Source: JABFSM01 sp963762545 (lineage in GTDB: Bacteria > Gemmatimonadota > Gemmatimonadetes > Gemmatimonadales > GWC2-71-9). Taken from it: 64,000 nucleotides of DNA. The DNA is taken from assembly GCA_963762545.1 (NCBI GenBank), contig CAVXLC010000005.1, positions 124,001-188,000 on the forward strand. Direction: 5' to 3'. The notes under the pieces were generated by a model. That model worked only from the letters and a program-made list of their open reading frames with translations, did no database searches and had not been told where the DNA came from. A program made the position numbers and the translations under genes. Shown here in pieces: positions 7,964 to 17,150 of this stretch; position 1 is the first letter of the stretch, and each line of letters opens with the position of its first letter.

Positions 7964-9439
7964 ATGGCGAGTCCATATCCAGTGGCGGCTGTGTTGGGCT
8001 CCCTGATGTTCGTCATGCGCCATGAACGCGGCGCTCCGGAACATCAACAATCCCTGCTTCGGGTATTCCGCGCGATTCTCCCCCAAGGCGAGATCCTGAT
8101 CGAGGCCGCTCCCAGCGGGCTTCGACTCGGTGGGGAGGTCGTTCCGCTCGACGCGCCGGGCGCTTCGCTCCTGAGCGAGCAGCTCCTGCTTCACGAAATC
8201 CGGGCCGTCGTGATCCCCGCCGACCTCGCCGATGGCGACCTCCTGCGCTTCGCGGCGGTCATGGCCGCCTTCCCCGGAACCTATCCCACGTACGACGCCG
8301 TGCTCGCCGCGCTCGGCGAGACCAGCAAGCGGGTCCGGCTGACACGCGCCAGCGGAGAGTTCGAAATCTTCAACGCCGGAACCGATCGCGCCAATACCGC
8401 GCTCGAGGCGATCGGGGAGACTCCCTCGGGACCGCACCAGTTCCAGCCCATGGATCTCGATCCCGGCTCGGCGCAGGGCACCGAATCGGTGGCTGCGCCG
8501 GTCGGCGGGGTGGCGCGGGAAGCCCGTCCGGACATGGAAACGCTGCTCGCCCGGTGCCGCGACGCGATCGATCGGCAGGACTGGGAGAGTCTGCTGGAGG
8601 CGGCGGTGATGGTGGTGGAAGGCGAGAACGACATCGCGGCGGGCCTGACGGGAAGCCTCCACCGGATCGAATTCAAGCGGCTGATGTCCCGAAGGGTCCT
8701 GGGAATGATCGCCCGGCTGGCCCACGGCGAGCGCAAGCAGGAAGCCATCACGGTGCTCCGCCGCTTCGGCATCGAGGGCACCGAGGTGCTCATGGATCTC
8801 CTGGTGGAGGCCACGAACATCGGTGATCGCCGCGGGTTCTACTCCGCCCTGGTGCAGATGAACGAGGGTACCACCGTCATCGTGCAGCACCTGACCCACC
8901 CCCAGTGGTACGTGGTCCGCAACGCCGCCGATCTCTGCGGCGAGCTGGCACTGGCCGAAGCGGTTCCGGCCCTGGCGAGGCAAATCCGTCATCCCGACGA
9001 ACGGGTGCGCAAGGCGATTGCCGAAGCGTTGGGGAAGATCTCGACCCCGCTGGCGATGGAGACCCTGGCCAAGATGCTGTCCGATCCGGCTCCGGCGGTG
9101 CGCCTGCAGGCGGTGGCCCACCTGCGCGGCCGCCGGGTGCGGGGAATGACCGGACCGATCGGCGAGCTGCTGCAGCAGGAAGATGATACCGGAGTCCAGC
9201 ACGAGGCGCTGCTCGCTCTGGGACGTATCGGCTCCCCGGAAGCGATCGCGCTCCTGACCGAATGGGCGTCGGCGGGAGGACTCCTGAGAAAAAGGCCGAC
9301 AGCGACACGGCTCACCGCGTTGCAGGCCCTCGCCCTCGCCGGCCCGGCCGCCGTCACCGCCCTCACCACGCTGCAGCGGGACCCCACCAGGGAAATCCGG
9401 GAGGCGGCGGAGGCCGCCCTCCAGGCGCTGAGCCGCTAA
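7964..9439 (+). CDS. HEAT-repeat protein, cytoplasmic
   Basis: A 491-residue protein with two parts. The first 200 residues contain an unrecognised mixed domain (a FMVMRHERG-like start, then RLGGEVVPLDAPG and a GTYPTYDAVLAALG turn). The rest is a helical array with clear HEAT units: HPQWYVVRNAADLCGELA, HPDERVRKAIAEALGKI, DPAPAVRLQAVAHLRG and the terminal DPTREIREAAEAALQAL. HEAT arrays are scaffolds for protein contacts. No signal peptide is seen, unlike the HEAT proteins at 19-21.7 kb. It is transcribed alone from a divergent promoter region. Confidence 0.8.
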   Translation: MASPYPVAAVLGSLMFVMRHERGAPEHQQSLLRVFRAILPQGEILIEAAPSGLRLGGEVVPLDAPGASLLSEQLLLHEIRAVVIPADLADGDLLRFAAVMAAFPGTYPTYDAVLAALGETSKRVRLTRASGEFEIFNAGTDRANTALEAIGETPSGPHQFQPMDLDPGSAQGTESVAAPVGGVAREARPDMETLLARCRDAIDRQDWESLLEAAVMVVEGENDIAAGLTGSLHRIEFKRLMSRRVLGMIARLAHGERKQEAITVLRRFGIEGTEVLMDLLVEATNIGDRRGFYSALVQMNEGTTVIVQHLTHPQWYVVRNAADLCGELALAEAVPALARQIRHPDERVRKAIAEALGKISTPLAMETLAKMLSDPAPAVRLQAVAHLRGRRVRGMTGPIGELLQQEDDTGVQHEALLALGRIGSPEAIALLTEWASAGGLLRKRPTATRLTALQALALAGPAAVTALTTLQRDPTREIREAAEAALQALSR

Positions 9440-9441
9440 GG

Positions 9442-10521
9442 CTACCGGGGAACGAAGTCGCTGTCGGGGGTTACTCGGCGCACAAATTCGGCGAGCAGCC
9501 GGGCCGCCCGGTCCAGGTCCTCCAGTGCCACCACTTCGTTGGGGCTGTGCATGTAGCGAATCGGCACCGACACCAGGCCGGTCGCGATGCCACGATGCGC
9601 GCCGGAGATGGAGTCCGCGTCCGTTCCGGTATCCCGCGCGGCCGCCTGAATCACGAACGGGATTCCTTCCGCTTCCGCCACTCGCACCAGCATATCGAAC
9701 ACCCCGGTGTTGACGGCCGAGCCCCGGCTCAGCACGACGCCACCCCCCAGCGCCACGTCGCCGTGCTTCTTCTTTTCCACGCCAGGGGTATCGGTGGCAT
9801 GGGTGACGTCCACGACGATCGCGGCGAGCGGGGTGAGCCCGGTGGCCGATGTACGGGCGCCGCCGCCGCCGCCGAACGCGATCTCCTCCTGGGCGGTGGC
9901 CACGGCCGTCACCGCCACCCCGGTGGGCCCGCCGGCGATCCGGCGCAGCGCCTCGAGCACGACGAACGCGCCGATCCGGTTGTCCAGGCTCCGGCTCACC
10001 AGTCGCTCGTTCGGCAACCGCAGCACCGAGGAGGCGAGGACCCCGGCGTCGCCCACCCGGACTCGCGCGGCGGCCTCGGCCTTCGACCCGGCACCCACGT
10101 CGATCCAGAGGTCCGCGGCCTTCGAGACCTTTTCCCGCTGCTCCTTGTCGAGGAGATGGATCGCGGGCTTGCCGATCAGGCCGGTCACCGGTCCGTCCCG
10201 CCCGAGCAGCGTCACCCGCTGTCCGACGAAGACCTGCGGGTCCCACCCGCCGATGGGCTCGAACCAGAGGTAGCCCTGGTCGTCGATGTGCACGACCATG
10301 AGTCCGATTTCGTCAATGTGACCGGCGAGCATGATGGGGGGGGTACCGGCAGCCCCCCCATGCACCGTGGCAAAGGAATTCCCGCTGACGTCGACCCGGA
10401 CCGCATCCGCGAAGCCCTGCGCTTCGCTGCGCCAGCGTCGCGCCGGCGCGGCCTCGAATCCTGAGGGACCGGGAGCATCGAGCAACGCAGTCAAGAACGT
10501 CAGCGAGGCGTCGGTCAGCAT
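9442..10521 (-). CDS. M42-family aminopeptidase/endoglucanase-type peptidase
   Basis: A 359-residue co-catalytic dizinc aminopeptidase of family M42. The metal and catalytic motifs are present: GHIDEIGLMV near residues 70-79, SRSLDNRIGA, the general-base pair in TAQEEIAFGGGG, VVDVTHATDTPG, and the closing YMHSPNEVV. There is no signal peptide, so it is likely a cytoplasmic tetrahedral aminopeptidase finishing peptide breakdown. ATG 10521 was chosen. An in-frame TTG 18 bases upstream would only add LRVEHP. It is convergent with the HEAT gene, with 2 bases between the stops. Confidence 0.92.
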   Translation of the reverse strand: MLTDASLTFLTALLDAPGPSGFEAAPARRWRSEAQGFADAVRVDVSGNSFATVHGGAAGTPPIMLAGHIDEIGLMVVHIDDQGYLWFEPIGGWDPQVFVGQRVTLLGRDGPVTGLIGKPAIHLLDKEQREKVSKAADLWIDVGAGSKAEAAARVRVGDAGVLASSVLRLPNERLVSRSLDNRIGAFVVLEALRRIAGGPTGVAVTAVATAQEEIAFGGGGGARTSATGLTPLAAIVVDVTHATDTPGVEKKKHGDVALGGGVVLSRGSAVNTGVFDMLVRVAEAEGIPFVIQAAARDTGTDADSISGAHRGIATGLVSVPIRYMHSPNEVVALEDLDRAARLLAEFVRRVTPDSDFVPR

Positions 10522-10645
10522 CGGGTGCTCTACACGCAAGGGTGGGAAAGCCCTGCATAATGGCGCCGCCGGACCCGCTCGCCAACCCCTCAGTTCTCAG
10601 GTAATTTCAGGCCGGCCGATGCCCGGAGCGCGAAGGAGAATCCCG

Positions 10646-11521
10646 ATGTTCAGAGCATGGATCGGCGTGCTGGGCGCCTGGGCGGCGCTCACGTCCCAGG
10701 CGGCGGCCCAGGGAACGGACGACTGCTTTCCTCCGAAGTCGTCCAATGAGGCGCGCCTGATGGCCAAGTTCGACGTACCCCTCGCATTCAGCGCGGTGGC
10801 GGCGCCCAGGCACCTGGCCTCCGGCCGATTCGAGCTCGGATTCGAGCTGAGCTATGTGCCCGGCGTGGATCCGGCGCTCGCGATCCCGACCGAATGCCGG
10901 CCGGGGAAGCTGCGTCCCGAGAATACCGACCTGATCCCCGCGCTGCCTCGGCCGAGAGTCGCGATCGGCCTGCCGGGGGGATTCGCGCTGGAGGCGAGCT
11001 GGATTCCCCCACTCCGCATCTCGGAGGCCCGGGCCAATCTGGTGGGCGTCGCCGTGTCGCACACCACCACCCTGCGGGGCGGAGCGGTGCTGCTCGGCAT
11101 CCGGGCGCACGGGACCTTCGGCGTGATCCACGGACCGATCACCTGCGATGACGCGGCCTTGCAGGACGCAACCAGCGAATGCTACCAGGGCACCCGTTCC
11201 GACGACGCCTTCCATCCCAACGTGTTCGGACTCGAAGGGGCCGTGGGCTGGCGCCTCGGCAGGTCGCTCCGGCCCTACATGGGCGCGGGATACAACCGCC
11301 TGGCCCCGCGATTCCGGGTCGACTTCACCAACCAGTTCGCCCAGACCGATCGCCGGCGGGTTACGGTGAACCTGGACCGGGGAGTGCTCTTCGCCGGGGC
11401 GAGCTGGCGCGCCACCCCTTCCTTCGAGCTGAGCGGCGAGGTCTACTCGCCCCCGACCGACGCGGTGACCGTGCGGGTGGCGGGGCGGGTGGTGCTCGGG
11501 AAGCGCGGGGGCGAGGGATGA
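10646..11521 (+). CDS. Secreted outer-membrane-type hypothetical protein
   Basis: A 291-residue exported protein. The start ATG is preceded by a GAAGGAGA Shine-Dalgarno 6-7 bases upstream. An N-terminal signal peptide ends TSQAAAQ. The mature part alternates short amphipathic strands (FELGFELSYVPG, VAIGLPGGFALEASW, AVLLGIRAHGTFG, LRPYMGAGYNRLAPRFRVDF) and closes with a strand rich in Val, which suggests a small beta-barrel. Four cysteines may form disulfides. I do not recognise a named family. Confidence 0.7.
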   Translation: MFRAWIGVLGAWAALTSQAAAQGTDDCFPPKSSNEARLMAKFDVPLAFSAVAAPRHLASGRFELGFELSYVPGVDPALAIPTECRPGKLRPENTDLIPALPRPRVAIGLPGGFALEASWIPPLRISEARANLVGVAVSHTTTLRGGAVLLGIRAHGTFGVIHGPITCDDAALQDATSECYQGTRSDDAFHPNVFGLEGAVGWRLGRSLRPYMGAGYNRLAPRFRVDFTNQFAQTDRRRVTVNLDRGVLFAGASWRATPSFELSGEVYSPPTDAVTVRVAGRVVLGKRGGEG

Positions 11522-11531
11522 CCGGGGCGCG

Positions 11532-12857
11532 CTAGGGGTTGCCGCGCCGGACCGTCCAATCTCCTCGCCGGGTTCCCGGCACGATCTGCCAGTCCGGCAA
11601 GAGCTCGAGCACCCATCCGGGGCCGGTGAGGCGGCGCCCCGCCGTATCCGCCGGCGCGGGAACGATCGCGCGCAGGAAATCCCCGGAAATCAGTCCGCCC
11701 GATGCATCGCACTGCAGCACGCCCCAGCGGTCGGTGAGCCGGAGACTTCCGTAGACCGTGCCCGCAGCGCCGAGGGCCTCGACCTGGCCGGGATCGAATC
11801 CGAACTTCATCTCCCCAAGCGGCAGCTCCAGCACCGGTCCGCTCACCAAGCGCTTCCGGAGCGAGGCGAGATGGGCGATCCGCCTGGTGGCGCGGACCTG
11901 CTCTTCTTTGCGGACCGCGGCATATCCATAAGGAGCCGCCCGGGTCGCGATGCTCGCGGCACGGGGCGGAGCTCCCCCATGCAGCGCCCCTTCCAGCACG
12001 AACGCGAGATCACTCGCACGGGACAGGGAGGCGCGCCACCCAGGCGCCAGGGCGTCGAGGAATTGCCCGTACGCCGGTCCGGTCTGGTACGCGAAGCTCC
12101 GCTCGGGACGGGTCAGGGTGTCGAGGACGGCCAGGCGGTCCTCGACCAGAGTGCGCCGCACCTCTTCAGATCCGGCCCCCAGCACGACTCCGGTGTACTC
12201 GGCGAGGCCCTCGTTCAGCTCGAGGGCCCGTTCGGTGGAATCGGATCCCGGAAACAGCTTGCGCCGGGCACGGCGAAAGGCAATCGCATCACGCAGGGCC
12301 CGGGTACGCCCGGCGCCCTCAAGCGCCAGCGCGCGCCGCAGCGCGCGGCCCTCGAGGCGGAGCCAGATCCGGCCGTCCCGCTCCGCCAGGTGGGAGTTCC
12401 CCGGATTGGTGAGCGGAAACCCGAGGCTGTCCTGCATCCGGTGCCACAACTCGTGGCCGAACAGCACGCCCCGCGACAGCGAGTCGGCCCCGATCGGCCA
12501 CGCCAGCATCGCCCAGCTCTTCCCGCCCCAGTGCACGCCGGTGTTGCTCACGTTTTCGGAGGGCGGCAGCGTCCCGGTGTAGAACGAGCCGAAGGGCCGC
12601 AGCAACCCTTCGGCGTCCGGCGTGTCGGTGAGGATGGCCCGGCTGACCCGATCCGCGAAGAGCAGCGGGCCGGCCAGGGAGCGGCCCCAGAGCTGCCCCG
12701 CGTCGCGGGCGGTGAGCGCGGCTGCTTCCTGGAAATAGCGCCGGGCCACCACGGTATCGATCGGCGCGCCGGGAGACTGCTGGGCCGACAACCCCGCCGG
12801 CAACGCGAGGAGCGCGGCGCTCTGGAGGAATAACGCGGAAATGCGGAGACGCGGCAT
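11532..12857 (-). CDS. Secreted HExxH putative metallopeptidase
   Basis: A 441-residue exported protein with a signal peptide ending GLSAQ. It carries HELWHRMQDSLGF near residue 135 (HExxH zinc motif) and, about 80 residues later, ELNEGLAEYTG. Together these give the HExxH plus downstream Glu layout of gluzincin-type metallopeptidases. The C-terminal third (from about residue 330) is strand-rich and may be a separate domain. The specific family is not recognised. ATG 12857 is preferred over the TTG directly before it. It is convergent with the outer-membrane-type gene. Confidence 0.68.
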   Translation of the reverse strand: MPRLRISALFLQSAALLALPAGLSAQQSPGAPIDTVVARRYFQEAAALTARDAGQLWGRSLAGPLLFADRVSRAILTDTPDAEGLLRPFGSFYTGTLPPSENVSNTGVHWGGKSWAMLAWPIGADSLSRGVLFGHELWHRMQDSLGFPLTNPGNSHLAERDGRIWLRLEGRALRRALALEGAGRTRALRDAIAFRRARRKLFPGSDSTERALELNEGLAEYTGVVLGAGSEEVRRTLVEDRLAVLDTLTRPERSFAYQTGPAYGQFLDALAPGWRASLSRASDLAFVLEGALHGGAPPRAASIATRAAPYGYAAVRKEEQVRATRRIAHLASLRKRLVSGPVLELPLGEMKFGFDPGQVEALGAAGTVYGSLRLTDRWGVLQCDASGGLISGDFLRAIVPAPADTAGRRLTGPGWVLELLPDWQIVPGTRRGDWTVRRGNP

Positions 12858-12991
12858 CAATGGCAGGATGCGCGGGCCTCGAGTTGGGTTGCGGGAGCGG
12901 GGGTCATCGGCAATCGGGTTTCGCTGCCGGGTCGCCGGCAGCGAGCAGCGACAGGCCCGGGATGGGAGAACGAAACCGCCGGAGGAGCAAA

Positions 12992-13381
12992 TCAGCCGGC
13001 GGATTCGCCGGGCGCCGCAGGCTTCCGGGTCGGGGCGGCCAGGAGCCGCTCGGTGAAGTCGAGCCGCTCGGCGAGCTCGTTCACCTCATGGCGCAGCGAT
13101 TCGATTTCGTCCATCAGCTCCTGGGGCACACCGTGGGTCAAGGCATTGGCGTCCTCCGGATCCCAGAGCGAGACCCGCCGGTCGTTCACGTCGCGGAATT
13201 CCCCGCTGGCGATGGTGATCAGATCGTAGAGATACCAGAGTCCCAGGCCGCCCAGAGTGCAGAGCTGCAGGAGACCGGTGCCGATCTTGCCGACATAGAA
13301 GCGGTGCGCCCCGAACACCCCCAGCGGGATGCAGAGCGCGAGCGCGACGGCGCGGGACTTGTCCGAGGGGGCGTTGGCCAT
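12992..13381 (-). CDS. TM2-domain membrane protein
   Basis: A 129-residue protein with a TM2 domain in residues 10-60: two membrane helices (AVALALCIPLGVFGAHRFYVG and IGTGLLQLCTLGGLGLWYLYDLI) joined by the typical GxHRFYVGK turn. The C-terminal half is soluble and contains a short predicted coiled coil (LMDEIESLRHEVNELAERLDF). TM2 proteins are common in bacteria and their function is not settled. The start ATG follows a dyad that overlaps its apparent -10 box. Confidence 0.85.
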   Translation of the reverse strand: MANAPSDKSRAVALALCIPLGVFGAHRFYVGKIGTGLLQLCTLGGLGLWYLYDLITIASGEFRDVNDRRVSLWDPEDANALTHGVPQELMDEIESLRHEVNELAERLDFTERLLAAPTRKPAAPGESAG

Positions 13382-13383
13382 GA

Positions 13384-13406
13384 CCGGGACGATACCACCG
13401 TCCCGG
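13384..13406 (-). promoter_or_regulatory. Dyad overlapping the -10 box of the TM2 gene
   Basis: Perfect 8-bp arms CCGGGACG (13384-13391) and CGTCCCGG (13399-13406) with a 7-bp spacer. On the minus strand TATCGT (13394-13389) lies inside it, 7 bases before the ATG at 13381, so this may be both a -10 element and an operator of a leaderless gene. The -35 is weak (TGGACT, spacer 16). Confidence 0.4.
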
Positions 13407-13429
13407 CATAAGTCCAGAGCGCCAGGGGG

Positions 13430-14899
13430 TCAGTGGCCGGCCGCCACCTCGCCCCCGATCTGCGCCGTCGCGGCAACCAGGGCGTCGAAATCCTCCCGGC
13501 GGCTCCGGTGGTTGGTGATGGCGACCCGGATCGCGAATCGGCCGTGCAACAGCGTGGACGACGGCACTGCGATGCCCCGCTCCTGAATCCGGATCAGGAT
13601 TTCGCGGTTCATCGCGTTCAGCGCCTCTTCCGGCCGTGGGGCCGCGCCCGCGTCCCCCACGTAGCGCAGGCAGACGATGTTGAGCGGCACCGGCGCCAGC
13701 AGCTGGAGCTCCGGGTGGCGGTGCACCTTGCCGGCGAGGTACTTGGCCTGGGCCACGTTCTGTTCGATCAACCGGGCGTACTTGGCGACGCCGTGCTCCT
13801 GCAGGAGCATCCAGACCTTGAGGCCGCGGAACTCCCGGGACAGCTCCGGCCCGAGCGATCCGGGATCGTGATCATTGGGCGCCGCACCCCGCGCCTCTCG
13901 CGAGAGGTAACTCGCGTGCGCGGCAAAGGGACGCCGGTGCGCCTCGGGATCGCGCACCAGCACGCATCCCACGTCATAGGGCATGTAGAGCCACTTGTGC
14001 AGATCGAACGCGATCGAATCGGCGCGGTCCATGCCCGCCACCAGGGGACGCAGCTGGTCGGAGATCGCGGCCAGCGCGCCGAACGCGCCGTCGACGTGGA
14101 ACCAGAGCCCTTCCTGCCGGCACAGATCCGCGAGGGCGGTGAGATCGTCGATCGCGCCGGTGTTGACCGTGCCCGCGTTGCCGATCACGCAGAACGGGCG
14201 CCGGCCGGCCGCGCGGTCGGCACCGATGGCCCGGGCCAGCGCGGCGATGTCGATCCGGTACTCGGCGTCGACCGGAACGGCATGCAGGGCCCGCTGGCCC
14301 AGTCCGAGCAGCCGGACCGCCTTGTCCACCGAGTTGTGGGTCTGCGCCGAGGCGTAGTACACCGGTCCGCCCGGAACCACGCCGATCCCTTCCTCGCTGA
14401 TCCGGGGGTCCCCGGCGTCCCGCGCTGCCGCCAGCGCGACCAGGTTGGCCACCGAGCCGCCGGTCACGAGCACGCCGCTCGCCTCGGCGGGGAAGCCCAC
14501 CATCGTCTTGCACCAGTCGATCACCTGCTCCTCGACGTAGGGAGCCGCCTGGTGGCCCCCACCCGCATTGGTGTTCAGGACCGCGGTGGCGAGCTCCGCC
14601 AGGGCGCCGCTGGGACTTCCGGTCCCGTTGACCCAACCCCAGAAGCGGGGATGGACGTTCCCCCAGGGATACGGCAGCACCGAGGTGCGAAACTCGTCCC
14701 AGCTCCCCGTGAGCCCCGAGCCCTGATGGGGGAGCGGGCGGCGGAGCGCCGCGCGGACCTCCTCCGGCACCGGCTGCCAGGCCGGACGATCCCGCACGGT
14801 GCGGAGCCAGTCCAGCAACTCGCTCAGCACGGCGTGGCTGTGGGCGCTGAACTCGTCCCAGGAGACGGGGTCGAGGGATTCTTCGAAACGGTCCGGCAT
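13430..14899 (-). CDS. PLP-dependent amino-acid decarboxylase (aromatic/group II type)
   Basis: A 489-residue group II pyridoxal-phosphate decarboxylase related to aromatic-L-amino-acid and diaminobutyrate decarboxylases. The PLP lysine is in FDLHKWLYMPYDVGC near residue 302. Upstream are the cofactor-binding LVTGGSVANLVAL, the DGAFGAL strand (VDGAFG) and GNAGTVNTGAIDDL, as in the family. The N-terminal NVHPRFWGWVNG segment is also typical. The substrate is not readable. The start ATG at 14899 is preceded by AAGAGG at good spacing; the open frame continues upstream but lacks family similarity. Confidence 0.88.
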   Translation of the reverse strand: MPDRFEESLDPVSWDEFSAHSHAVLSELLDWLRTVRDRPAWQPVPEEVRAALRRPLPHQGSGLTGSWDEFRTSVLPYPWGNVHPRFWGWVNGTGSPSGALAELATAVLNTNAGGGHQAAPYVEEQVIDWCKTMVGFPAEASGVLVTGGSVANLVALAAARDAGDPRISEEGIGVVPGGPVYYASAQTHNSVDKAVRLLGLGQRALHAVPVDAEYRIDIAALARAIGADRAAGRRPFCVIGNAGTVNTGAIDDLTALADLCRQEGLWFHVDGAFGALAAISDQLRPLVAGMDRADSIAFDLHKWLYMPYDVGCVLVRDPEAHRRPFAAHASYLSREARGAAPNDHDPGSLGPELSREFRGLKVWMLLQEHGVAKYARLIEQNVAQAKYLAGKVHRHPELQLLAPVPLNIVCLRYVGDAGAAPRPEEALNAMNREILIRIQERGIAVPSSTLLHGRFAIRVAITNHRSRREDFDALVAATAQIGGEVAAGH

Positions 14900-14950
14900 C
14901 GGGGTGATCCTCTTGCGGCGGGGCTCGGGAAGGGGGAAGATACCCGCTCG

Positions 14951-16564
14951 ATGCCATACGACCACCGGAATCCGGACACCAAAATGCCGCTTGCCGCCGC
15001 GCTGCTCATCGCCTTGCTGGCCCACCAGCCGCCGCACGCGCCGGCGGGAAGCCCGTCGGTCCGGGCGGACACCTCTCTCCGCGCGCGGGTCGCCGCGTGG
15101 CGTGCCGCCCACGAAGGCGAGATCTTCCGGGAGTACGTGGAGCTGCTGGCGATCCCGAATCTCGCATCCGATTCGGTGAACATCCGGCGGAATGCCGCGG
15201 CCATCGTCCGGATGCTCGAGCGTCGCGGCGTCGCGGCCCGCCTGCTCGAGACGCCGGGTTCACCACCGGCGGTCTATGGAGAGCTGCCCGCGGCCGGCGC
15301 CACCCGCACCGTGGTCCTCTACGCGCACTACGACGGGCAGCCGGTGGACACCGCCCGCTGGGTCTCCCCGCCGTGGAAACCGGTGCTGCGCGACAGGGCC
15401 CTGTTTGCCGGCGGGAAGGACATTCCGTTCCCCGCGGCCGGAGCGCGCTTCGATCCCGAGTGGCGGCTCTACGCCCGCTCGACCGGAGACGACAAGGGCT
15501 CGATCATCACGCAGCTCTCCGCGCTGGATGCGCTCCGCGCGCTGGGGGTGCGACCGAGCGTCAACCTGAAGTTCTTCTTCGAAGGGGAGGAGGAGGCCGG
15601 CTCCACCCACCTCCGCGACATGCTGACCCGCCACGCCGGAGAGCTCCGGGCCGATCTCTGGCTGATGGGGGATGGCCCGGTGAACCAGACCCGGCGGCAA
15701 CAGATCAGCTTCGGCGTCCGCGGCGACATGGGACTTCAACTCACCGTCTACGGCCCGGCCCGGCCGCTGCACAGCGGGCACTACGGCAACTGGGCGCCGA
15801 ACCCGGACGTCATGCTGGTCCATCTGCTGGCGTCGATGCGGGACGAGGAGGGCCGCATCCTGATCGAGCACTACTCTGATGACGTGCAACCGGTGAGCGC
15901 CGCGGAACGGGCGGCCCTGGCCACCGTCCCGCCGATGGAGGAGCAGCTGCTGGGAGAGCTCCGACTCGGCCGTAGCGAAGGCGCCCCGGCCTCCCTCGGC
16001 GAACGGATCCTGCTCCCCGGTCTCAATTTCAGCGGGCTTTCGGGTGGCCGGACCGGTTCCGCCGCGGCCAACGTCATCGTGCCGGAGGCGACGGCGTTCG
16101 TGGATATCCGGATGGTGCCGAATCAGATCCCCGAGCGGGTCAAGCAGCTGATCATCGAGCATCTCGGGAAGCAGGGATACTTCGTGGTGAGCAGCGATCC
16201 CGATTCGGTCACTCGGCGCACTCATCCGAAGGTCGTGAAGGCGGTGTTCAGCGACGGATATCCCGCGTCACGGCTGTCCCTCGACCTTCCGGTTTCCCGG
16301 GCGGTCATCGCGGCAACGTCGCAGGCGGTCGGAGAACCGGTGATCACCCAGCCGGCATCCGGGGGGAGCGACGGGACCTACATTTTCCGGGAAGTGCTGG
16401 GCGTCCCGCTGGTGGGCGTGCCGATTTCCAATCACGACAACAACCAGCACGCCGAAAACGAGAACATGCGCCTCAAGAATCTGTGGAACGGCATCGAGCT
16501 GTACGCCGGTCTCATCGCGGGGCTGGGCCCGGCGTGGCGCGCCGCGGAAAAACCGGTGCCCTAA
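14951..16564 (+). CDS. Secreted M20-family peptidase
   Basis: An exported dizinc peptidase of 537 residues. Metal ligands and catalytic residues are visible: YAHYDGQP, STGDDKGS, the catalytic pair in FEGEEEAGS, LWLMGDGP, and a final His in NNQHAENEN. The dimerisation domain lies between. A hydrophobic stretch LAAALLIALLA acts as signal peptide. ATG 14951 has GGGGGAAG about 11 bases upstream; ATG 14984 in the same frame, giving a shorter signal peptide, is equally possible. It is divergent from the decarboxylase and convergent with the DinB gene. Confidence 0.87.
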   Translation: MPYDHRNPDTKMPLAAALLIALLAHQPPHAPAGSPSVRADTSLRARVAAWRAAHEGEIFREYVELLAIPNLASDSVNIRRNAAAIVRMLERRGVAARLLETPGSPPAVYGELPAAGATRTVVLYAHYDGQPVDTARWVSPPWKPVLRDRALFAGGKDIPFPAAGARFDPEWRLYARSTGDDKGSIITQLSALDALRALGVRPSVNLKFFFEGEEEAGSTHLRDMLTRHAGELRADLWLMGDGPVNQTRRQQISFGVRGDMGLQLTVYGPARPLHSGHYGNWAPNPDVMLVHLLASMRDEEGRILIEHYSDDVQPVSAAERAALATVPPMEEQLLGELRLGRSEGAPASLGERILLPGLNFSGLSGGRTGSAAANVIVPEATAFVDIRMVPNQIPERVKQLIIEHLGKQGYFVVSSDPDSVTRRTHPKVVKAVFSDGYPASRLSLDLPVSRAVIAATSQAVGEPVITQPASGGSDGTYIFREVLGVPLVGVPISNHDNNQHAENENMRLKNLWNGIELYAGLIAGLGPAWRAAEKPVP

Positions 16565-16576
16565 ACGGAGGCACCG

Positions 16577-17113
16577 CTAGGCGCTGCCGCCTTTCGGATG
16601 CCCCGGCCAGGCCGCGCGGGCAATGCCCGCTTCGATCCGGTAGAAGCCGAGATCCTTTCCACCGCGCTGCTTCGCGATCATCAGGATCTGGCCGAGGTGG
16701 GTGCTGAAGTGCTCCACCACGTGGTAGATCGCCTCGAGGACCGTAACCTCGCGCCCCTGGATGCGGCGGCTCTCGCTCAGGGCCGACCGGCTCACACCCG
16801 CCATCACGGCGTCGGTCTCGCGGACCGCCCGGATCAACGTCCCGATCAGCTCGGCTTTGGGAAGCGGGTTCCGCTCGGAAAACTCCCGGGCGCGCTCGCG
16901 CCGGTCGGGCGCTCCCCCGACTCCACTGACGATCCACTGCCGCACGTTTCCGGACAGGTGAAGCATCAGGTTCCCGATGCTGTTCGACGCCTCATTGGGA
17001 CGCCACCAGAGGTCCGCGTCGGAAAGGGGTTCGATCGACGCGAGGATCTTGGGCAGATAGTGCCCGGTCAGATACTCCCGGGATTGGGCGAGGAACGCCG
17101 CGCCGATGTCCAT
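16577..17113 (-). CDS. DinB/DUF1572-type protein
   Basis: A 178-residue four-helix-bundle protein of the DinB superfamily (DUF1572 branch). The metal-binding histidines are visible in LMLHLSGNVRQW and EAIYHVVEHFSTHLGQI, the usual H...HxxxH triad. Related proteins are metal-dependent thiol transferases such as bacillithiol or mycothiol S-transferases, but the thiol used here is unknown. The start ATG follows GGAGG at 9 bases. It lies 37 bases downstream of the tetR-type gene and is probably co-transcribed with it, which suggests a small detoxification unit. Confidence 0.8.
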   Translation of the reverse strand: MDIGAAFLAQSREYLTGHYLPKILASIEPLSDADLWWRPNEASNSIGNLMLHLSGNVRQWIVSGVGGAPDRRERAREFSERNPLPKAELIGTLIRAVRETDAVMAGVSRSALSESRRIQGREVTVLEAIYHVVEHFSTHLGQILMIAKQRGGKDLGFYRIEAGIARAAWPGHPKGGSA

Positions 17114-17150
17114 GGGTCGGAACCTCCAGCGAAGGCCCAGGTGCGCCGCG

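Noticed and set aside
7955..8025. Short frame starting MTDDGESISS just before the HEAT gene
   Set aside because: It uses another frame across the HEAT gene start and ends within it, with no separate evidence.
13433..14950. Long upstream extension of the M20 peptidase frame
   Set aside because: It crosses the decarboxylase gene antisense and has no family similarity; the peptidase begins at its signal peptide.
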